From: Sutcliffiella horikoshii
Lineage (GTDB): Bacteria > Bacillota > Bacilli > Bacillales > Bacillaceae_I
Assembly: GCA_001636495.1 (NCBI GenBank)
Contig: KV440964.1
Location: 140,666 to 204,665, forward strand
Length of the DNA: 64,000 nt
Reading direction: 5' to 3'
Shown here: positions 31,534-42,641 of the stretch, in pieces
How positions within the stretch are numbered: the stretch's first letter is position 1
Layout: the number at the start of each line of letters is the position of its first letter
The notes under the pieces: generated by a model
The model's input: only the letters and a program-made list of their open reading frames with translations
What the model was told of the DNA's origin: nothing
Database searches by the model: none
Program-made: the position numbers and the translations under genes

Positions 31534-32126
31534 CGTATCGCTGCCTCTCCTTTGACTGAAAAAAGTTGTTGTAGGGTTTTTGGATAAAATAGATGTTCTA
31601 CTTCATGGATTTTCTTTTCTAACGTTTCTCGGGTGTCGAAAGCTCCGACCTCAATCGCCTTTTGAGCAATAATTGGGCCGGTATCCATGCCTTCATCGAC
31701 AAAATGAATGGTCACTCCTGTAAGCTTCACACCATATTCCAATGCTTGACCAACGGCATCAAGGCCAGGAAATGCCGGCAAAAGAGATGGATGGATGTTG
31801 ACGATTCGCCCCTTAAAAGCACTCAACAATGTCGGACCTATCAAACGCATATAGCCTGCTAGCACGATAAAATCAACTTCATATCGTGTTAGTTCCTGGA
31901 TGATGTGTGTTTCAAATTCTTCTTTATTATGATAGCTTTTGGGAGAAAACGCGAAATAGGGAATATCCGCTGCCGTCGCGCGTTCCACTACATATGCACC
32001 AGGCCTGTCACAGACAAGTAATGCCGGCGTGGCATCCAGTTCTCCAGCGCGACAAGCATCTGCTATCGCCTGGAAATTGGAACCGCTCCCTGATGCAAAA
32101 ATGGCGATCCTTGTTCTGGTTGTCAT
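31530..32126 (-). CDS. purN: Phosphoribosylglycinamide formyltransferase
   Basis: A 198-residue folate-dependent GAR transformylase (step 3). Motifs: [15 protein letters not shown] (phosphoribosyl loop, 7-21), the catalytic Asn-His-Asp region with [16 protein letters not shown] (about 110) and [15 protein letters not shown] (about 140). ATGA overlaps link it to purM before it and purH after it, suggesting translational coupling. Confidence 0.97.
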   Translation of the reverse strand: MTTRTRIAIFASGSGSNFQAIADACRAGELDATPALLVCDRPGAYVVERATAADIPYFAFSPKSYHNKEEFETHIIQELTRYEVDFIVLAGYMRLIGPTLLSAFKGRIVNIHPSLLPAFPGLDAVGQALEYGVKLTGVTIHFVDEGMDTGPIIAQKAIEVGAFDTRETLEKKIHEVEHLFYPKTLQQLFSVKGEAAIR

Positions 32127-33163
32127 CGAATTTCTCCTCCACCGAACGTGATGCCCTCGCCCTCTTTTACACGACCGATTAAGTAGGCCTTCTCTCCATT
32201 TGACTCGAGAATGCGAACCACTTCCGGTAAAATCTCTTCGTTAATTGCAAGCACCATCCCGATTCCCATATTGAAAATATTGAACATCTCCTTGCGGTTC
32301 AGTTCGCCAACCTCTTGCAAAAGATCAAAAATCGGCGGGATCGGCCATGTGCCATAATCCACTTCGGCTTGCAGGCCTTCCGGAAGCATGCGCGGGATGT
32401 TTTCGATAAATCCGCCGCCTGTTATATGAGCCATTCCATTAATATCGTACTTTTTCAAGACTTCAAGAATTGGTTTCACATAAATTTTCGTAGGAGTGAG
32501 GAGCTCTTCACCAAGCGTCCCGGCAAAGCCTTCGTAGTTTGCATCAAGGTCCAGCTTGCCTTTTTCAAAAACAATCTTGCGGACCAACGAGTAGCCATTG
32601 CTATGAATCCCGCTTGAGCTAAGTCCAATCAACACGTTGCCAGACTCTATGTTGGAGCCGTTGATCAAACGCTCTTTCTCCACCACGCCAACTGTAAATC
32701 CAGCCAGATCATACTCGGAGTCATCATACATTCCTGGCATTTCCGCTGTTTCTCCGCCAACCAAAGCACAGCCCGCTTGCTCACAACCGTCTGCGATTCC
32801 TTTTACGATTGCCTCAATTCGTTCCGGCACCGCTTTTCCGCATGCAATGTAATCTAGAAAATAAAGCGGCTCCGCTCCTTGCACGACAACATCGTTCACA
32901 CACATCGCAACTGCATCCACCCCGATGGTGTCATGTTTGTCGAGTTGGAAAGCGAGCATTAACTTGGTTCCGACCCCATCCGTACCGGAAACGAGAACCG
33001 GGTTCTTCACATTCACTGCTGATAGGTCGAACAGGCCTCCAAATCCGCCAAGGCCTCCCATCACCTCAGGTCTCATCGTTCTAGCCACGTGCTTTTTCAT
33101 ACGAGTTACCGCTTCATAGCCCGCTTCTATATCTACACCCGCTTGCTTGTATGCATTTGCCAT
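32123..33163 (-). CDS. purM: Phosphoribosylformylglycinamidine cyclo-ligase
   Basis: A 346-residue AIR synthetase (step 5). Typical segments are [11 protein letters not shown] (about 38), [11 protein letters not shown] (about 58), [18 protein letters not shown] (about 88) and [17 protein letters not shown] (about 243). AGGGAG lies about 12 bases before the ATG, a slightly long spacing. It overlaps purN by four bases. The 279-bp gap to purF holds array C', where other Bacillus have a short spacer. Confidence 0.98.
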   Translation of the reverse strand: MANAYKQAGVDIEAGYEAVTRMKKHVARTMRPEVMGGLGGFGGLFDLSAVNVKNPVLVSGTDGVGTKLMLAFQLDKHDTIGVDAVAMCVNDVVVQGAEPLYFLDYIACGKAVPERIEAIVKGIADGCEQAGCALVGGETAEMPGMYDDSEYDLAGFTVGVVEKERLINGSNIESGNVLIGLSSSGIHSNGYSLVRKIVFEKGKLDLDANYEGFAGTLGEELLTPTKIYVKPILEVLKKYDINGMAHITGGGFIENIPRMLPEGLQAEVDYGTWPIPPIFDLLQEVGELNRKEMFNIFNMGIGMVLAINEEILPEVVRILESNGEKAYLIGRVKEGEGITFGGGEIR

Positions 33164-33313
33164 ATGTGTTGTGTCTCCCTTCCAATGGAAAAGCGACGAA
33201 TCTTTGGAATCCCGCCGCTTTTTTTAGGCTCTTTTTCAAAAAAGGTAATTGTGTTTGGTTTTTCAATGTTTTTAGGGGGACTGTATCATGGTGTCCCCCT
33301 CACTTTACAGAGG

Positions 33314-33418
33314 ATTGTAACTATTTTTGGTGTCATTGCAACTTTTCCAGCGCTGATTGTGACTTTTTCCGGCGTCATTGCAACTTTTCCACCCGTCATT
33401 GTAACTTTTGCCGAAAAT
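33314..33418. repeat. Phased 21-nt tandem array C' (core ATTGTAACTTTTCC)
   Basis: Five units (ATTGTAAC, ATTGCAAC, ATTGTGAC and so on) start at 33314, 33335, 33356, 33377 and 33398, exactly 21 nt apart. It is the reverse complement of array C at 17344-17440, down to the CGTC end of each unit. It lies between purF and purM inside the purine operon. Confidence 0.85.
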
Positions 33419-33442
33419 CAGCAGCTTAACAAGTCCCCCAAC

Positions 33443-34858
33443 CTAGCACTTCTCATGCGGAAGCACCGTGTCCGGGAAAATCTCCGTCGGATACTTGCCG
33501 GTAAAACACGCCATGCACTGACCGCGAGTTTCCCCGTCAAACGGGCGATCAATCGCTTCGACCATCCCACCAGGACTCAAGAATGCCAGGGAGTCCGCAC
33601 CGATGATCTCGCGCATCTCCTCCACAGAATGCGAAGAAGCAATCAACTCCTCGTGCGTGGACGTGTCGATGCCGTAAAAACAAGGATTCTTGATCGGCGG
33701 CGAACTGATGCGCACATGCACCTCTGTTGCCCCTGCATCGCGAAGCATCTTCACAATCCTTCTGCTTGTCGTCCCGCGTACGATGGAATCATCGACCATC
33801 ACCACGCGCTTGCCTTCCACGACCCCGCGGACAGGAGAAAGCTTCATCTTCACACCCTGCTCACGTAATGCTTGGGAAGGCTGGATGAACGTCCGGCCAA
33901 CATATCTATTTTTGATCAATCCAAGCTCATAAGGAATCCCCGAAAGCTCCGCGTACCCGATCGCCGCAGAAATACTGGAATCTGGTACCCCAGTCACCAC
34001 ATCTGCCTCTACACCCGACTCCATCGCCAGCTGCTTGCCAAGACTTTTTCTAGCTGTATGCACATTGATGCCGTCAATATTGCTGTCAGGTCTGGAAAAA
34101 TAAATATACTCCATGCTGCACATCGCGCGCTGCGTATGCAGTGTAAAACGTTCGGAATGCAAGCCGCCATTGTCGATGATCAGAAGCTCCCCAGGCTCGA
34201 TGTCACGGATGAATTCGGCACCCACCACATCAAACGCACAAGTTTCCGACGCCACCACATAGGCATCATTCAACTTACCCAACGACAGTGGACGCAAGCC
34301 GTTTGGATCGAGCGCTACCATCATTTCCGTCTCTGTCATGATTAAAAACGCATACGCACCCTTTAGCATCGACAACGCATTTTTCACACGATCCTTCAAA
34401 AGTGTATATCCACTTCTTTTAATCAGATGTGCCAAAACTTCCGTATCAGACGTCGTCTGTAAAATACTCCCCATCGTTTCCAGCTGATGCTTCAAAGCAT
34501 TCGCATTGACAAGATTCCCGTTATGGGCAAGTGCAAGACTGCCAGATTGCGAGTGGAACAATAAAGGCTGGACATTCTCATAACCGCCGCCCCCTGCCGT
34601 TGCATAGCGGACATGGCCGATGGCAGCTTTCCCTTCCCCCAACTCTTGCAATCTACCATTACCGAACACTTCGTTCACAAGGCCTTCCCCTTTTACCGCA
34701 AGAAGCTTCTCCCCATCTGTCGAAACAATCCCAGTGCCTTCCTGACCACGGTGTTGCAGGCTGTGCAACCCGTAATAGGTAATCTGGGACGCTTCGGGAT
34801 GTCCCCAGATCCCGAACACCCCACATTCCTCATTTAACCCCTTCAGTTCAGCAAGCAT
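33443..34858 (-). CDS. purF: Amidophosphoribosyltransferase
   Basis: A 471-residue enzyme for the committed step of purine synthesis, making phosphoribosylamine from PRPP and glutamine. The 11-residue propeptide [11 protein letters not shown] precedes the catalytic Cys12 (CGVFGIWG), which becomes N-terminal after processing. The PRPP loop [13 protein letters not shown] is near residue 345, and C-terminal cysteines such as CMAC fit the [4Fe-4S] cluster of the Bacillus type. The start at 34858 has AAAGGAG and overlaps the purL end by 16 bases. The stop is followed by array C'. Confidence 0.98.
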   Translation of the reverse strand: MLAELKGLNEECGVFGIWGHPEASQITYYGLHSLQHRGQEGTGIVSTDGEKLLAVKGEGLVNEVFGNGRLQELGEGKAAIGHVRYATAGGGGYENVQPLLFHSQSGSLALAHNGNLVNANALKHQLETMGSILQTTSDTEVLAHLIKRSGYTLLKDRVKNALSMLKGAYAFLIMTETEMMVALDPNGLRPLSLGKLNDAYVVASETCAFDVVGAEFIRDIEPGELLIIDNGGLHSERFTLHTQRAMCSMEYIYFSRPDSNIDGINVHTARKSLGKQLAMESGVEADVVTGVPDSSISAAIGYAELSGIPYELGLIKNRYVGRTFIQPSQALREQGVKMKLSPVRGVVEGKRVVMVDDSIVRGTTSRRIVKMLRDAGATEVHVRISSPPIKNPCFYGIDTSTHEELIASSHSVEEMREIIGADSLAFLSPGGMVEAIDRPFDGETRGQCMACFTGKYPTEIFPDTVLPHEKC

Positions 34859-37065
34859 GGAATAGCTCCTTTCCAAGCATCGCGAAGGTCGTCCACAGCC
34901 ATATGGACTGCGACTTCACGAGATGCCGATTCGATATGAAGATTTCCTGTTCTTGTCACAGTTCCTATTAAATTAGCATCCGCAACCGCAGCCTCAAATG
35001 CTACCTGGTTTACCGGACGAACAGAGACAACAAAACGAGATTGCGTTTCACTGAAAAGTGCAGACGTCATATCGCCGGTAAGCGTAACAGATGCTCCCAA
35101 ACCACAAGCGCCCATCGCACTCTCCGCCAAAGCCACGCCTACGCCACCTTCAGATACATCATGGGCAGATGCCACAAGTCCCACGCGGATCGCCGTCAAC
35201 AACTCATCCTGACGTCGAGCTTCCACATCCAAATCAATCGCAGGCGCCTTCCCGAAAATCTTGCCGTACGTAAGCTTTTGCAGCTCACTTCCGCCAAACT
35301 CAGAAGCCGTTTCCCCAATTACATAAATTAGGTCGCCTTCGTTTTTAAATTCCTGAGTCGTCACATGCTTCAAGTCATCGATCAACCCGACCATGCCGAC
35401 TACAGGTGTCGGGTAAACCGCCACGCCGTTTGTTTCGTTATATAACGATACGTTCCCGCCAATAACTGGGGATTCCAACTTGCGGCAAGCTTCACTCATG
35501 CCGTCTGTTGCTTTTTCAATCTGCCAGAAGATCTCCGGCTTTTCTGGATTACCAAAATTCAAGCAGTCCGTGATTGCCAATGGCTTCGCACCGGAACACA
35601 CGATGTTACGTGCTGCTTCTGCCACCGCGATCATGCCGCCCACTTCCGGATCCAAATACAGATAACGGGAATTACAGTCGGTTGTCATTGCCAATGCCTT
35701 TTCCGTACCACGAATCCTCACAACTGCCGCGTCAGAACCTGGCACTACTACCGTATTCGTACGTACTTGATAGTCATACTGGTCATAGACCCACTCTTTG
35801 CTTGCGATTGTCGGTTGCTTCAACAAAGCCACTAACGTTTCCTCGTAGTCCGTAACTTCCGGTACCGCTACCTCCATCTCCTGGAACTCGCGATAATACG
35901 CAGGCTCCGTAGAAGGCTTATGGTATACAGGTGCTTCTTCAGCAAGAGCATCGACCGGTACATCTGCAATTACCTCACCTTTGTGAACTAGGCGCAGCTT
36001 TTTATCATCTGTCACTTTTCCAATCGATACAGCCTCAAGACCATATTTAGAAACGATCTCATGCGCTTCATGCTCACGGCCCGCTTCCACGACAATCAAC
36101 ATGCGCTCTTGGGATTCAGAAAGCATCATTTCATAACCAGTCATCCCTGTTTCACGCTGTGGCACAAGATCAAGGTTCATCTCGATTCCGGAACCAGCCT
36201 TGGATGCCATTTCTGCAGACGAACTCGTAAGACCAGCTGCTCCCATATCCTGAATGCCGATTAATCCATCCCATTTCACGATTTCCAAGCAAGCCTCAAG
36301 CAATAATTTTTCCATAAAAGGATCGCCGACTTGAACGGCCGGACGTTTTTCTTCGGAAGCTTCAGAAAGTTCTTCGGATGCAAAAGTTGCCCCGTGAATC
36401 CCGTCGCGTCCCGTTTTTGCCCCAACGTACATGACAGTATTGCCAACACCTTTTGCTTGCCCTTTTTTGATATCTTCATGATTAATCAGACCCACACACA
36501 TTGCGTTCACGAGCGGGTTGCCATCGTAGGCCGGGTCGAACTGGATCTCGCCACCAACTGTCGGGATCCCCACACAGTTACCATAGCCTGCGATACCTGC
36601 CACCACTTCTTCAAACAAATATTTCACGCGCGGAGTTGTCAGTTCTCCAAAGCGCAGAGAATTTAATAGCGCAATCGGACGTGCGCCCATCGAAAAGACA
36701 TCACGGATGATTCCGCCAACACCAGTTGCGGCACCTTGGTAAGGCTCGATTGCAGACGGGTGATTATGACTCTCGATTTTGAACACAACTGCCTGATTGT
36801 CGCCAATGTCCACGATTCCGGCACCTTCCCCAGGACCTTGCAACACTTTTGGTCCATCAATTGGGAACTTTCGCAATACAGGCTTGGAATTCTTGTAGCT
36901 GCAATGCTCGGACCACATTACCGAAAATAGCCCGGTTTCTGTGTAGTTCGGCAAACGCCCAAGAATTTTTTCTACCATTAGGAACTCTTCATCGCTTAGT
37001 CCCATTTCACGGTAAATGCCTTCCGCTTTGATCATCTCTGGATTTGGTTCAAGAAGTAACGACAT
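34843..37065 (-). CDS. purL: Phosphoribosylformylglycinamidine synthase subunit PurL
   Basis: A 740-residue small-type PurL, the synthetase subunit of FGAM synthase (step 4), which needs PurS and PurQ for glutamine use. Motifs: [13 protein letters not shown] (about 50), [28 protein letters not shown] (near 95-122, cited by its ends FKIES and GGIIRD), and GGEIQFD. The length fits B. subtilis PurL. The start at 37065 has TTGGAGG; upstream in-frame ATG at 37119 lies within purQ. It overlaps purQ by 17 bases. Confidence 0.98.
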   Translation of the reverse strand: MSLLLEPNPEMIKAEGIYREMGLSDEEFLMVEKILGRLPNYTETGLFSVMWSEHCSYKNSKPVLRKFPIDGPKVLQGPGEGAGIVDIGDNQAVVFKIESHNHPSAIEPYQGAATGVGGIIRDVFSMGARPIALLNSLRFGELTTPRVKYLFEEVVAGIAGYGNCVGIPTVGGEIQFDPAYDGNPLVNAMCVGLINHEDIKKGQAKGVGNTVMYVGAKTGRDGIHGATFASEELSEASEEKRPAVQVGDPFMEKLLLEACLEIVKWDGLIGIQDMGAAGLTSSSAEMASKAGSGIEMNLDLVPQRETGMTGYEMMLSESQERMLIVVEAGREHEAHEIVSKYGLEAVSIGKVTDDKKLRLVHKGEVIADVPVDALAEEAPVYHKPSTEPAYYREFQEMEVAVPEVTDYEETLVALLKQPTIASKEWVYDQYDYQVRTNTVVVPGSDAAVVRIRGTEKALAMTTDCNSRYLYLDPEVGGMIAVAEAARNIVCSGAKPLAITDCLNFGNPEKPEIFWQIEKATDGMSEACRKLESPVIGGNVSLYNETNGVAVYPTPVVGMVGLIDDLKHVTTQEFKNEGDLIYVIGETASEFGGSELQKLTYGKIFGKAPAIDLDVEARRQDELLTAIRVGLVASAHDVSEGGVGVALAESAMGACGLGASVTLTGDMTSALFSETQSRFVVSVRPVNQVAFEAAVADANLIGTVTRTGNLHIESASREVAVHMAVDDLRDAWKGAIPCLLN

Positions 37066-37735
37066 GTGATTCCCTCCAATTACGAACGATAGATTGAAAG
37101 AGTTTGAGGCCATCTGCACTGCCTAACAGCTCAGAAACCGCTCTTTCCGGGTGTGGCATCATACCTAGTACATTTCCTTTTTCATTTACAATCCCGGCAA
37201 TATCATGTAGACTACCATTTGGATTGTCACCATTATAGGAAAAAGCAATTTGCCCATTGCTTACTAATTCCCCTAAGGTTTTCTCATCACAATAGTAATT
37301 TCCTTCCCCATGTGCAATGGGGATGGTGACGATCTCATCTTTTTCATACCCCGATGTGAACATCGTCTCATTGTTCACCACTTTTAACTCCACCGGACGG
37401 CACATGAACTTTAAGTCCTTGTTTCTTCTCATTGCCCCTGGAAGAAGACCTGACTCCAGCAAAATTTGAAACCCGTTGCATACACCCAAGATTGGCTTAC
37501 CGGCTTCAGCAGCCTTTTGCACCTCAAGCATGACATTGGAAAAACGTGCAATCGCACCAGATCTTAAGTAATCTCCATAAGAAAATCCACCTGGAAGTAA
37601 GATCCCGTCATATTCCTCCAAGTTTGTTGCATCATGCCACACATAATCGACTTCTTCCCCAAGCTCGTCTTTGATCGCATGGTACATATCTACATCACAG
37701 TTGGAGCCTGGAAACACGATGACTGCAAATTTCAC
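37049..37735 (-). CDS. purQ: Phosphoribosylformylglycinamidine synthase subunit PurQ
   Basis: A 228-residue class I glutamine amidotransferase that feeds ammonia to PurL. It begins [14 protein letters not shown], the nucleophile lies in [11 protein letters not shown] (Cys about 86) and the His-Glu pair in MMPHPERA near the end. The start is GTG at 37735, overlapping the purS stop (GTGA), so translation is probably coupled. Confidence 0.97.
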   Translation of the reverse strand: MKFAVIVFPGSNCDVDMYHAIKDELGEEVDYVWHDATNLEEYDGILLPGGFSYGDYLRSGAIARFSNVMLEVQKAAEAGKPILGVCNGFQILLESGLLPGAMRRNKDLKFMCRPVELKVVNNETMFTSGYEKDEIVTIPIAHGEGNYYCDEKTLGELVSNGQIAFSYNGDNPNGSLHDIAGIVNEKGNVLGMMPHPERAVSELLGSADGLKLFQSIVRNWRESHVVTS

Positions 37736-37986
37736 GATCCAACAACCTCCTCCACCTCATAACGGAAGTCTTCAATCACTGTATTTGCCAATAAACGTTC
37801 GCACATCTCTTTTACTAGCACATCTAAGTCACGGTCTGATTTGGCAATCGTCAATTCTAAAAATTTTCCGATACGAACTTCCTCAACCTCTTTGTAAGAA
37901 AGACTATGAAGCGAATTTTTCACTGCTGTTCCTTGTGGATCCAAAACACTCTCTCTTAACGTTACGAATACCTTCACTTTATACAT
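37732..37986 (-). CDS. purS: Phosphoribosylformylglycinamidine synthase subunit PurS
   Basis: An 84-residue subunit that bridges PurL and PurQ. The family pattern [29 protein letters not shown] and the later [11 protein letters not shown] are clear. The start at 37986 follows GGAGGAG; a longer in-frame ATG at 38028 would run deep into purC. It overlaps the purC end by 8 bases. Confidence 0.97.
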   Translation of the reverse strand: MYKVKVFVTLRESVLDPQGTAVKNSLHSLSYKEVEEVRIGKFLELTIAKSDRDLDVLVKEMCERLLANTVIEDFRYEVEEVVGS

Positions 37987-38704
37987 GTTGCTCTCCTCCA
38001 ATACGTGCCAGTATTTTTTCGTATGCATCTGTCAGGCTTCCAAGGTTTCTGCGGAAGACATCTTTATCTAACTTTTCATTCGTATCCTTATCCCACAGGC
38101 GGCATGTATCCGGTGACACCTCATCAGCCAAAATGATTCTGCCGTTCTCGGTTTTCCCAAATTCAAGCTTGAAATCTACTAATTTCAAATTCTTCTTTTC
38201 GAAAAATTCCGATAATACAACGTTCACTTTACGCGCTACATGCTTCAAAATATCCACTTCTGCAGGTGTTGCAAGCTTCAACAGTTGAACATGATCTTCT
38301 GTGATGAGCGGATCACCAAGCGAGTCATCTTTATAGTAAAACTCAACAATAGGCTGCTCGAGCTTGAGGCCCTCTTCGATTCCAAGGCGTTTGGCCATGC
38401 TGCCGGCGGTGATGTTGCGAACTACGACTTCGAGTGGAATGATGTCTACCTTCTTCACGAGCTGTTCTGTTTCGGACTTGCGCTCGATGAAGTGGTTTTC
38501 GATTCCTGCCTCTGTGAGCATGGAAAATAGTAAGCTAGTAATCTCGTTATTCAGTCGGCCTTTGCCTGTGATGTCGGCTTTTTTTTCGCCGTTAAAGGCG
38601 GTGGCGGAGTTTTTATATTGGATCCAGACGGTGTTTTCGTCTGTGGTTGAGTAGACCAGCTTTGCTTTGCCTTCGTATAGTAGTGCTTGCTTTTGCAAGG
38701 TCAT
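37979..38704 (-). CDS. purC: SAICAR synthase
   Basis: A 241-residue phosphoribosylaminoimidazole-succinocarboxamide synthase, joining aspartate to CAIR. Motifs: LLYEGKAKLVYSTTDE at the start, SDKxR-type loops, EVVVRNITAGSMAKRLG (about 92) and DFKLEFGKTENGRIILADEVSPD (about 175, ends DFKLE and EVSPD). AGGAGG precedes the ATG. Two hairpin elements (R3, R4) occupy the 367-bp gap to purB, although purB and purC are normally adjacent in Bacillus. Confidence 0.97.
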   Translation of the reverse strand: MTLQKQALLYEGKAKLVYSTTDENTVWIQYKNSATAFNGEKKADITGKGRLNNEITSLLFSMLTEAGIENHFIERKSETEQLVKKVDIIPLEVVVRNITAGSMAKRLGIEEGLKLEQPIVEFYYKDDSLGDPLITEDHVQLLKLATPAEVDILKHVARKVNVVLSEFFEKKNLKLVDFKLEFGKTENGRIILADEVSPDTCRLWDKDTNEKLDKDVFRRNLGSLTDAYEKILARIGGEQHV

Positions 38705-38747
38705 GGGATTGCCTCCTGTAAAAAAGAGATGGGTATTTGATATAACT

Positions 38748-38878
38748 CCCTGTTCATTTCCGTTCCAGTTGTTCGCTTTCCGCGGGGCGATGCTTGAGCC
38801 TCCTCACAACGCTTCAGGGGTCTCAACCTATCGCTACCTCCCGCAGGAGTCTCGTGCCTTCCACTCCAATGAACAGGG
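38748..38878. repeat. GC-rich hairpin element, copy R3
   Basis: Bounded by a perfect 11-bp inverted repeat, CCCTGTTCATT (38748-38758) and AATGAACAGGG (38868-38878). The terminal sequence differs from copies R1 and R7, yet both ends changed together. It is followed after 55 bp by R4 in opposite orientation, inside the purB-purC gap. Confidence 0.9.
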
Positions 38879-38933
38879 GAAAACATCTTGCTCAAATGGT
38901 ACTGCTGATAGTACGACAACTTAGCTGGTGATT

Positions 38934-39050
38934 GGAGCAAAAGGCGTAGACTCCTGCGGGGGAGTAGCGACAATCTTGAGACCCCGCAGTGAAACGAGGA
39001 GGCTCAAGGTCGCCCCGCGGAAAGCGCAGCCTTTTGCGGAAATCAACAGC
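38934..39050. repeat. GC-rich hairpin element, copy R4
   Basis: A 117-bp copy in opposite orientation to R3. Ends GCTGGTGATT and AATCAACAGC pair with one G-U, and inner arms AAAAGGC/GCCTTTT and CTTGAG/CTCAAG are perfect. It stops 22 bp before the purB stop codon. Confidence 0.9.
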
Positions 39051-39071
39051 GGTGCTTCACCTATTTATATT

Positions 39072-40364
39072 TTATAATCCTAGTCGGTCAAAAATTGTAT
39101 CAACATGCTGCAGGTGGTAATTGTAGTCGAAGCAGTCCTCAATCTGTTCCGGAGTTAAGCGAGAAGTGATTTTCTCTTCACCTTCTACTAACTCGCGGAA
39201 ATGCACTTGCTTTTCCCAAGCTTCCATCGCTTTTGGCTGAACCGTATCATATGCTTCCTCACGAGACATGCCAGCGTCGATCAACGCAAGCAGCACGCGT
39301 TGGGAATAGATAAGCCCCAATGTGCGGTCCATGTTGCGCTTCATGTTTTCCGGGAACACCGTCAAGTTTTTAATGATGTTGCCAAAACGATTCAACATGT
39401 AGTTCAATGCGATGGTGCTGTCTGGTAAAATGATGCGCTCTGCAGATGAATGCGAGATATCGCGCTCATGCCATAGTGGCACATTCTCGTAAGCTGTCAT
39501 CATGTAACCGCGGATCACACGTGCAAGGCCAGTCATGTTTTCCGACCCAATTGGGTTACGTTTATGCGGCATTGCGGAAGATCCTTTTTGACCTTTTGCA
39601 AAAAACTCTTCCACTTCACGCGTTTCACTCTTCTGTAATCCACGTACTTCCACTGCAAACTTCTCGATGGAAGTTGCAATCAAGGCTAGTGTGCTCATGT
39701 AGTGGGCGTGACGGTCACGCTGCAAAGTTTGTGTAGAAATTGGCGCACGTTGCAGGCCTAACTTTTCGCATACGTACTCTTCTACAAATGGATTGATGTT
39801 GGCGTAAGTTCCAACCGCGCCGGAGATTTTTCCGAACTCGATGCCTTCTGCCGCTTGTTTGAAACGCTCCAAGTTACGTTTCATTTCTTCGTACCATAGA
39901 GCAAGCTTTAATCCGAATGTTGTCGGCTCTGCATGTACACCATGCGTTCGTCCCATCATGACTGTGTATTTATGGTCTTGCGCTTTTTCTTTTAAAATAG
40001 TGACAAAGCGTTCAATGTCAGCAAGTAAGATTTCGTTAGCCTGCTTCAACTGGTAGGACAATGCTGTGTCTACTACGTCCGTTGACGTTAGTCCGTAATG
40101 CACCCATTTTTTCTCGTCGCCCAGTGTTTCGGATACCGCTCTTGTAAAAGCAACCACGTCGTGGCGAGTTTCTGCTTCGATCTCTTTGATGCGCTCGATA
40201 TCGAAGGATGCCTTTTCGCGAAGCACCTTTACGTCTTCTTTCGGGATGTCCCCAAGTTCTGCCCATGCTTCACAAGCTAAAATCTCCACTTCAAGCCAAG
40301 CCTGGAACCTGTTCTCTTCTGTCCAAATCGCGCCCATCTCGGGTCTTGTATAACGTTCAATCAT
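39072..40364 (-). CDS. purB: Adenylosuccinate lyase
   Basis: A 430-residue lyase acting twice in the pathway: it releases fumarate from SAICAR and from adenylosuccinate. The fumarase/aspartase signature [16 protein letters not shown] (about 262) is intact, with [11 protein letters not shown] (about 85) and [15 protein letters not shown] (about 139) supplying other active-site parts. GGAGG precedes the ATG, which overlaps the purK stop by four bases. Confidence 0.98.
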   Translation of the reverse strand: MIERYTRPEMGAIWTEENRFQAWLEVEILACEAWAELGDIPKEDVKVLREKASFDIERIKEIEAETRHDVVAFTRAVSETLGDEKKWVHYGLTSTDVVDTALSYQLKQANEILLADIERFVTILKEKAQDHKYTVMMGRTHGVHAEPTTFGLKLALWYEEMKRNLERFKQAAEGIEFGKISGAVGTYANINPFVEEYVCEKLGLQRAPISTQTLQRDRHAHYMSTLALIATSIEKFAVEVRGLQKSETREVEEFFAKGQKGSSAMPHKRNPIGSENMTGLARVIRGYMMTAYENVPLWHERDISHSSAERIILPDSTIALNYMLNRFGNIIKNLTVFPENMKRNMDRTLGLIYSQRVLLALIDAGMSREEAYDTVQPKAMEAWEKQVHFRELVEGEEKITSRLTPEQIEDCFDYNYHLQHVDTIFDRLGL

Positions 40365-41515
40365 GTTAAAATCCTCCGTTCAACTGTGTTCCATATCTGC
40401 CAGGAAGCCTCTTGCTCCAAAGCCTGTTCTATTGTATCAGCTAAAATATTGATATGTCCCATTTTTCGTTTCACTTTTTTCTCAGCCTTGCCGTATAAAT
40501 GAAGCTTTGCATTTTCATAATGCGGAATATGTGAGATTGCCCCGTCCACATGCTCCCCTAATAGATTAACCATAACCGCAGGCTTCCATAAGGTTGTTTT
40601 TCCAAGTGGCATGCCCGTTACCGCTCTGATGTGTTGCTCGAACTGTGACGTCTCACAGGCATCCATCGTATAGTGTCCAGAGTTGTGAGGCCTTGGTGCC
40701 AGTTCGTTTATATAAAATGTCCCGTCTTCAAGGACGAACATTTCGACTGCCAGTGTGCCTATCAGTTGGAAGTGCTTTGCCAATGTCATCGCGCTTTGAA
40801 TCGCGTTCATCTCCAAGATCTGATCGACCCTTGCTGGTGCAATTGTTTTGTATAAAATATTTTCCCGATGTTCGTTTTCTCCAACTGGGAAGGCCTTGAT
40901 TTCACCTGTTGTACTACGTGCAACCACAACGGATATTTCTTTTACGAAAGGAATCCATTTTTCCAGGACGCACTCGCCATGTTCTAGGAGTTTTGCAGCC
41001 TGTTCGAGAGCTGTGCTGTCTTTCAATACTACCTGGCCTTTGCCGTCATAACCGAATCGGCACGTTTTCAGTACGCTTGGGTAGCCGATTTTTTGGATAG
41101 CTTCATCAAGCTCTTCCATCGTCGTGACTTCCATAAAAGGTGCCACCTGAAGGCCTGCTGCTTCAATCGCCATTTTTTCCGTCCCGCGGTGCTGGGTAAC
41201 TTTTAATACCTCGCTGCCCTGTGGCAAGTAGGCGTTCTCCTCAAGCCAAGTCAGCGCTTCGTAATCGATGTTTTCAAACTCATAGGTGACGACATCTGAT
41301 AATGATGCAAGCTTTTTGATGGCTTCCATGTCGTTAAATGCCGCGGTGATTTCGATGTCTGCGACCTGTCCGCAAGGGGAATCAGGTGTTGGGTCAAGCA
41401 CAGCGATTTTAAATCCCATTGCTTTTGCTGATAGGGCCATCATCCGGCCAAGCTGTCCGCCGCCAATGATCCCGATGGTTGCTGGTGGTACGATATGTTT
41501 AAACAAGCTGATCAC
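40361..41515 (-). CDS. purK: N5-carboxyaminoimidazole ribonucleotide synthase
   Basis: A 384-residue ATP-grasp enzyme that carboxylates AIR with bicarbonate to N5-CAIR. It starts [22 protein letters not shown] (about 14, ends TIGII and KAMG), has [14 protein letters not shown] (about 147) and [13 protein letters not shown] (about 268). The start is unsettled: GTG at 41515, overlapping purE by 17 bases, or TTG at 41506; the SD for either is weak. It is coupled by a four-base overlap to purB. Confidence 0.96.
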   Translation of the reverse strand: MISLFKHIVPPATIGIIGGGQLGRMMALSAKAMGFKIAVLDPTPDSPCGQVADIEITAAFNDMEAIKKLASLSDVVTYEFENIDYEALTWLEENAYLPQGSEVLKVTQHRGTEKMAIEAAGLQVAPFMEVTTMEELDEAIQKIGYPSVLKTCRFGYDGKGQVVLKDSTALEQAAKLLEHGECVLEKWIPFVKEISVVVARSTTGEIKAFPVGENEHRENILYKTIAPARVDQILEMNAIQSAMTLAKHFQLIGTLAVEMFVLEDGTFYINELAPRPHNSGHYTMDACETSQFEQHIRAVTGMPLGKTTLWKPAVMVNLLGEHVDGAISHIPHYENAKLHLYGKAEKKVKRKMGHINILADTIEQALEQEASWQIWNTVERRILT

Positions 41516-41987
41516 TACTTTCTATCACTTGTTGTTCTGTTGCGTCTCGTCGTGCTTGCAGGCGTTCTGCCGTGTTGCTGTCATAGGCGCCAATCATTTG
41601 TGCTGCAAGGAGGCCTGCGTTTGTCGCTCCAGCTTTTCCGATGGCGACGGTTGCCACTGGTACGCCGCCTGGCATCTGGACGATGGAGAGCAGGGAGTCA
41701 AGGCCATTCAGTGCTTTGGATTGGACTGGCACGCCGATTACCGGTAGCGTTGTTTTTGCTGCTACCATTCCAGGTAGGTGGGCTGCCCCTCCCGCTCCTG
41801 CGATGATGACTTTAAGGCCTCGTTCTCTTGCCTGTTCTGCGTAGGTGAACATGAGGTCTGGTGTGCGGTGGGCAGAAACCACCTTTTTTTCGTACGGTAT
41901 ATGTAGTTCATCAAGCATGTCGCATGCGTGTTTCATTGTTTCCCAATCGGAAGTACTTCCCATGATCACTCCAACTAAAGCGTTCAT
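41499..41987 (-). CDS. purE: N5-carboxyaminoimidazole ribonucleotide mutase
   Basis: A 162-residue class I PurE that converts N5-CAIR to CAIR. Evidence: [20 protein letters not shown] (7-26), [14 protein letters not shown] (about 42), [17 protein letters not shown] (about 68) and PVIGVPV. It is the first gene of the pur operon, 350 bp downstream of the guanine riboswitch terminator. GGGAGG precedes the ATG. Hairpin elements R5 and R6 fill the leader between the terminator and this gene. Confidence 0.98.
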   Translation of the reverse strand: MNALVGVIMGSTSDWETMKHACDMLDELHIPYEKKVVSAHRTPDLMFTYAEQARERGLKVIIAGAGGAAHLPGMVAAKTTLPVIGVPVQSKALNGLDSLLSIVQMPGGVPVATVAIGKAGATNAGLLAAQMIGAYDSNTAERLQARRDATEQQVIESSDQLV

Positions 41988-42032
41988 CTTATTGCCTCCC
42001 TTTTAATGATTTAAGTGGTATCGCGGTTAACT

Positions 42033-42162
42033 CCCTGTTTCCTTTCGTTCCAGGTGTTCGCTTTCCTAGGGGCGGTGCTTGAGCCTCCTCACTCCGTTGC
42101 GGGGTCTCAAGCTACCGCTATCTCCCTCAGGAGTCTCACACCTTGCACTTCAGTCAACAGGG
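42033..42162. repeat. GC-rich hairpin element, copy R5
   Basis: Ends CCCTGTT (42033-42039) and AACAGGG (42156-42162) pair, and inner arms AGGTGT and ACACCT pair. It has the same orientation as R3 and forms an inverted pair with R6, 18 bp away. It lies in the purE leader, 46 bp before the purE start. Confidence 0.88.
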
Positions 42163-42180
42163 TAGATTGAAAAGTATCTA

Positions 42181-42309
42181 GCTGTTGGTTGGAGCAAAAG
42201 GCGAAGACTCCAGCGGGGGAGTAGCGACAATCTTGAGACCCCGCAGTGAAACGAGGAGACTCAAGGTCGCCCTCTGGATAAGCGAAGCCATTTTGCGGAA
42301 AGCAACAGC
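42181..42309. repeat. GC-rich hairpin element, copy R6
   Basis: A copy very close to R4 over its first half (AAAAGGCG, GGGGGAGTAGCGACAATC), with somewhat eroded second-half arms (GCCATTTT in place of GCCTTTT). Ends GCTGTTG and CAACAGC pair. It lies about 26 bp past the purine riboswitch terminator. Confidence 0.88.
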
Positions 42310-42335
42310 GGCGTCCAACAGGGATTAGAAAACAG

Positions 42336-42392
42336 AAAAGCCCAGAATGGACTGGTCCCTGTTTTAGAGGGAAAGCAGTCCATCTGGGCTTT
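42336..42392 (-). terminator. Intrinsic terminator of the purE guanine riboswitch
   Basis: AAAGCCCAGATGGACTG and CAGTCCATTCTGGGCTTT pair with one bulge, followed by TTCTGTTTTCT on the minus strand. It lies about 60 bp downstream of the aptamer, as in the purE leaders of other Bacillus. Confidence 0.88.
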
Positions 42393-42449
42393 CATCGCAT
42401 AGGAAAACAAACTTAATCGCCATGAAAAACATAGAGGATGTTAACTTCC

Positions 42450-42519
42450 CCTCATAGTCCGACCAATTTACGGCGGTCGGGTAGAGACTTATGGGCCATA
42501 TTCCCAAAATTATATGAGG
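42450..42519 (-). promoter_or_regulatory. Guanine riboswitch of the pur operon
   Basis: Read on the minus strand: P1 CCTCATATAAT, L2 side TTGGGAATATGGCCCA, J2/3 AAGTCTCTACC, P3 CGACC with loop GCCGTAAA, and GGTCGGACTATGAGG closing P1. The C in GGACTATG is the Watson-Crick partner that specifies guanine or hypoxanthine, not adenine. Ligand binding should favour the terminator at 42336-42392 and shut off purine synthesis. Confidence 0.96.
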
Positions 42520-42558
42520 TTCATTATTTTGTTTTATAGTTCGTGTTCATCTACGTTT

Positions 42559-42637
42559 ATCTTACCGTCAATCAACGTGGATGTCAACGAAAATCATGAA
42601 CGATATGTTTGTTTTTGTCGATTATTGTTCGTATTTT
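42559..42637 (-). promoter_or_regulatory. pur operon promoter with PurBox-like pair
   Basis: TTGACA (42582-42587) and TAAGAT (42559-42564) are 17 bases apart on the minus strand. Upstream, 42623-42637 reads AAAATACGAACAATA, a good PurBox for the PRPP-sensing repressor PurR, and 42591-42606 carries an inverted, weaker partner (ATATCGTTCATGATTTT). The spacing to the promoter nearly equals that at pbuG. Confidence 0.8.
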
Positions 42638-42641
42638 GGTG

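Noticed and set aside
33089-33868. A plus-strand frame of about 260 codons crossing array C' and purF
   Set aside because: It is antisense to purF for most of its length, and the repeated VTF/ATF pattern is only the 21-nt array read in frame.
38748-42309. Insertion sequence or intact transposon
   Set aside because: The elements are only 117-184 bp with no transposase; at most they are non-autonomous.
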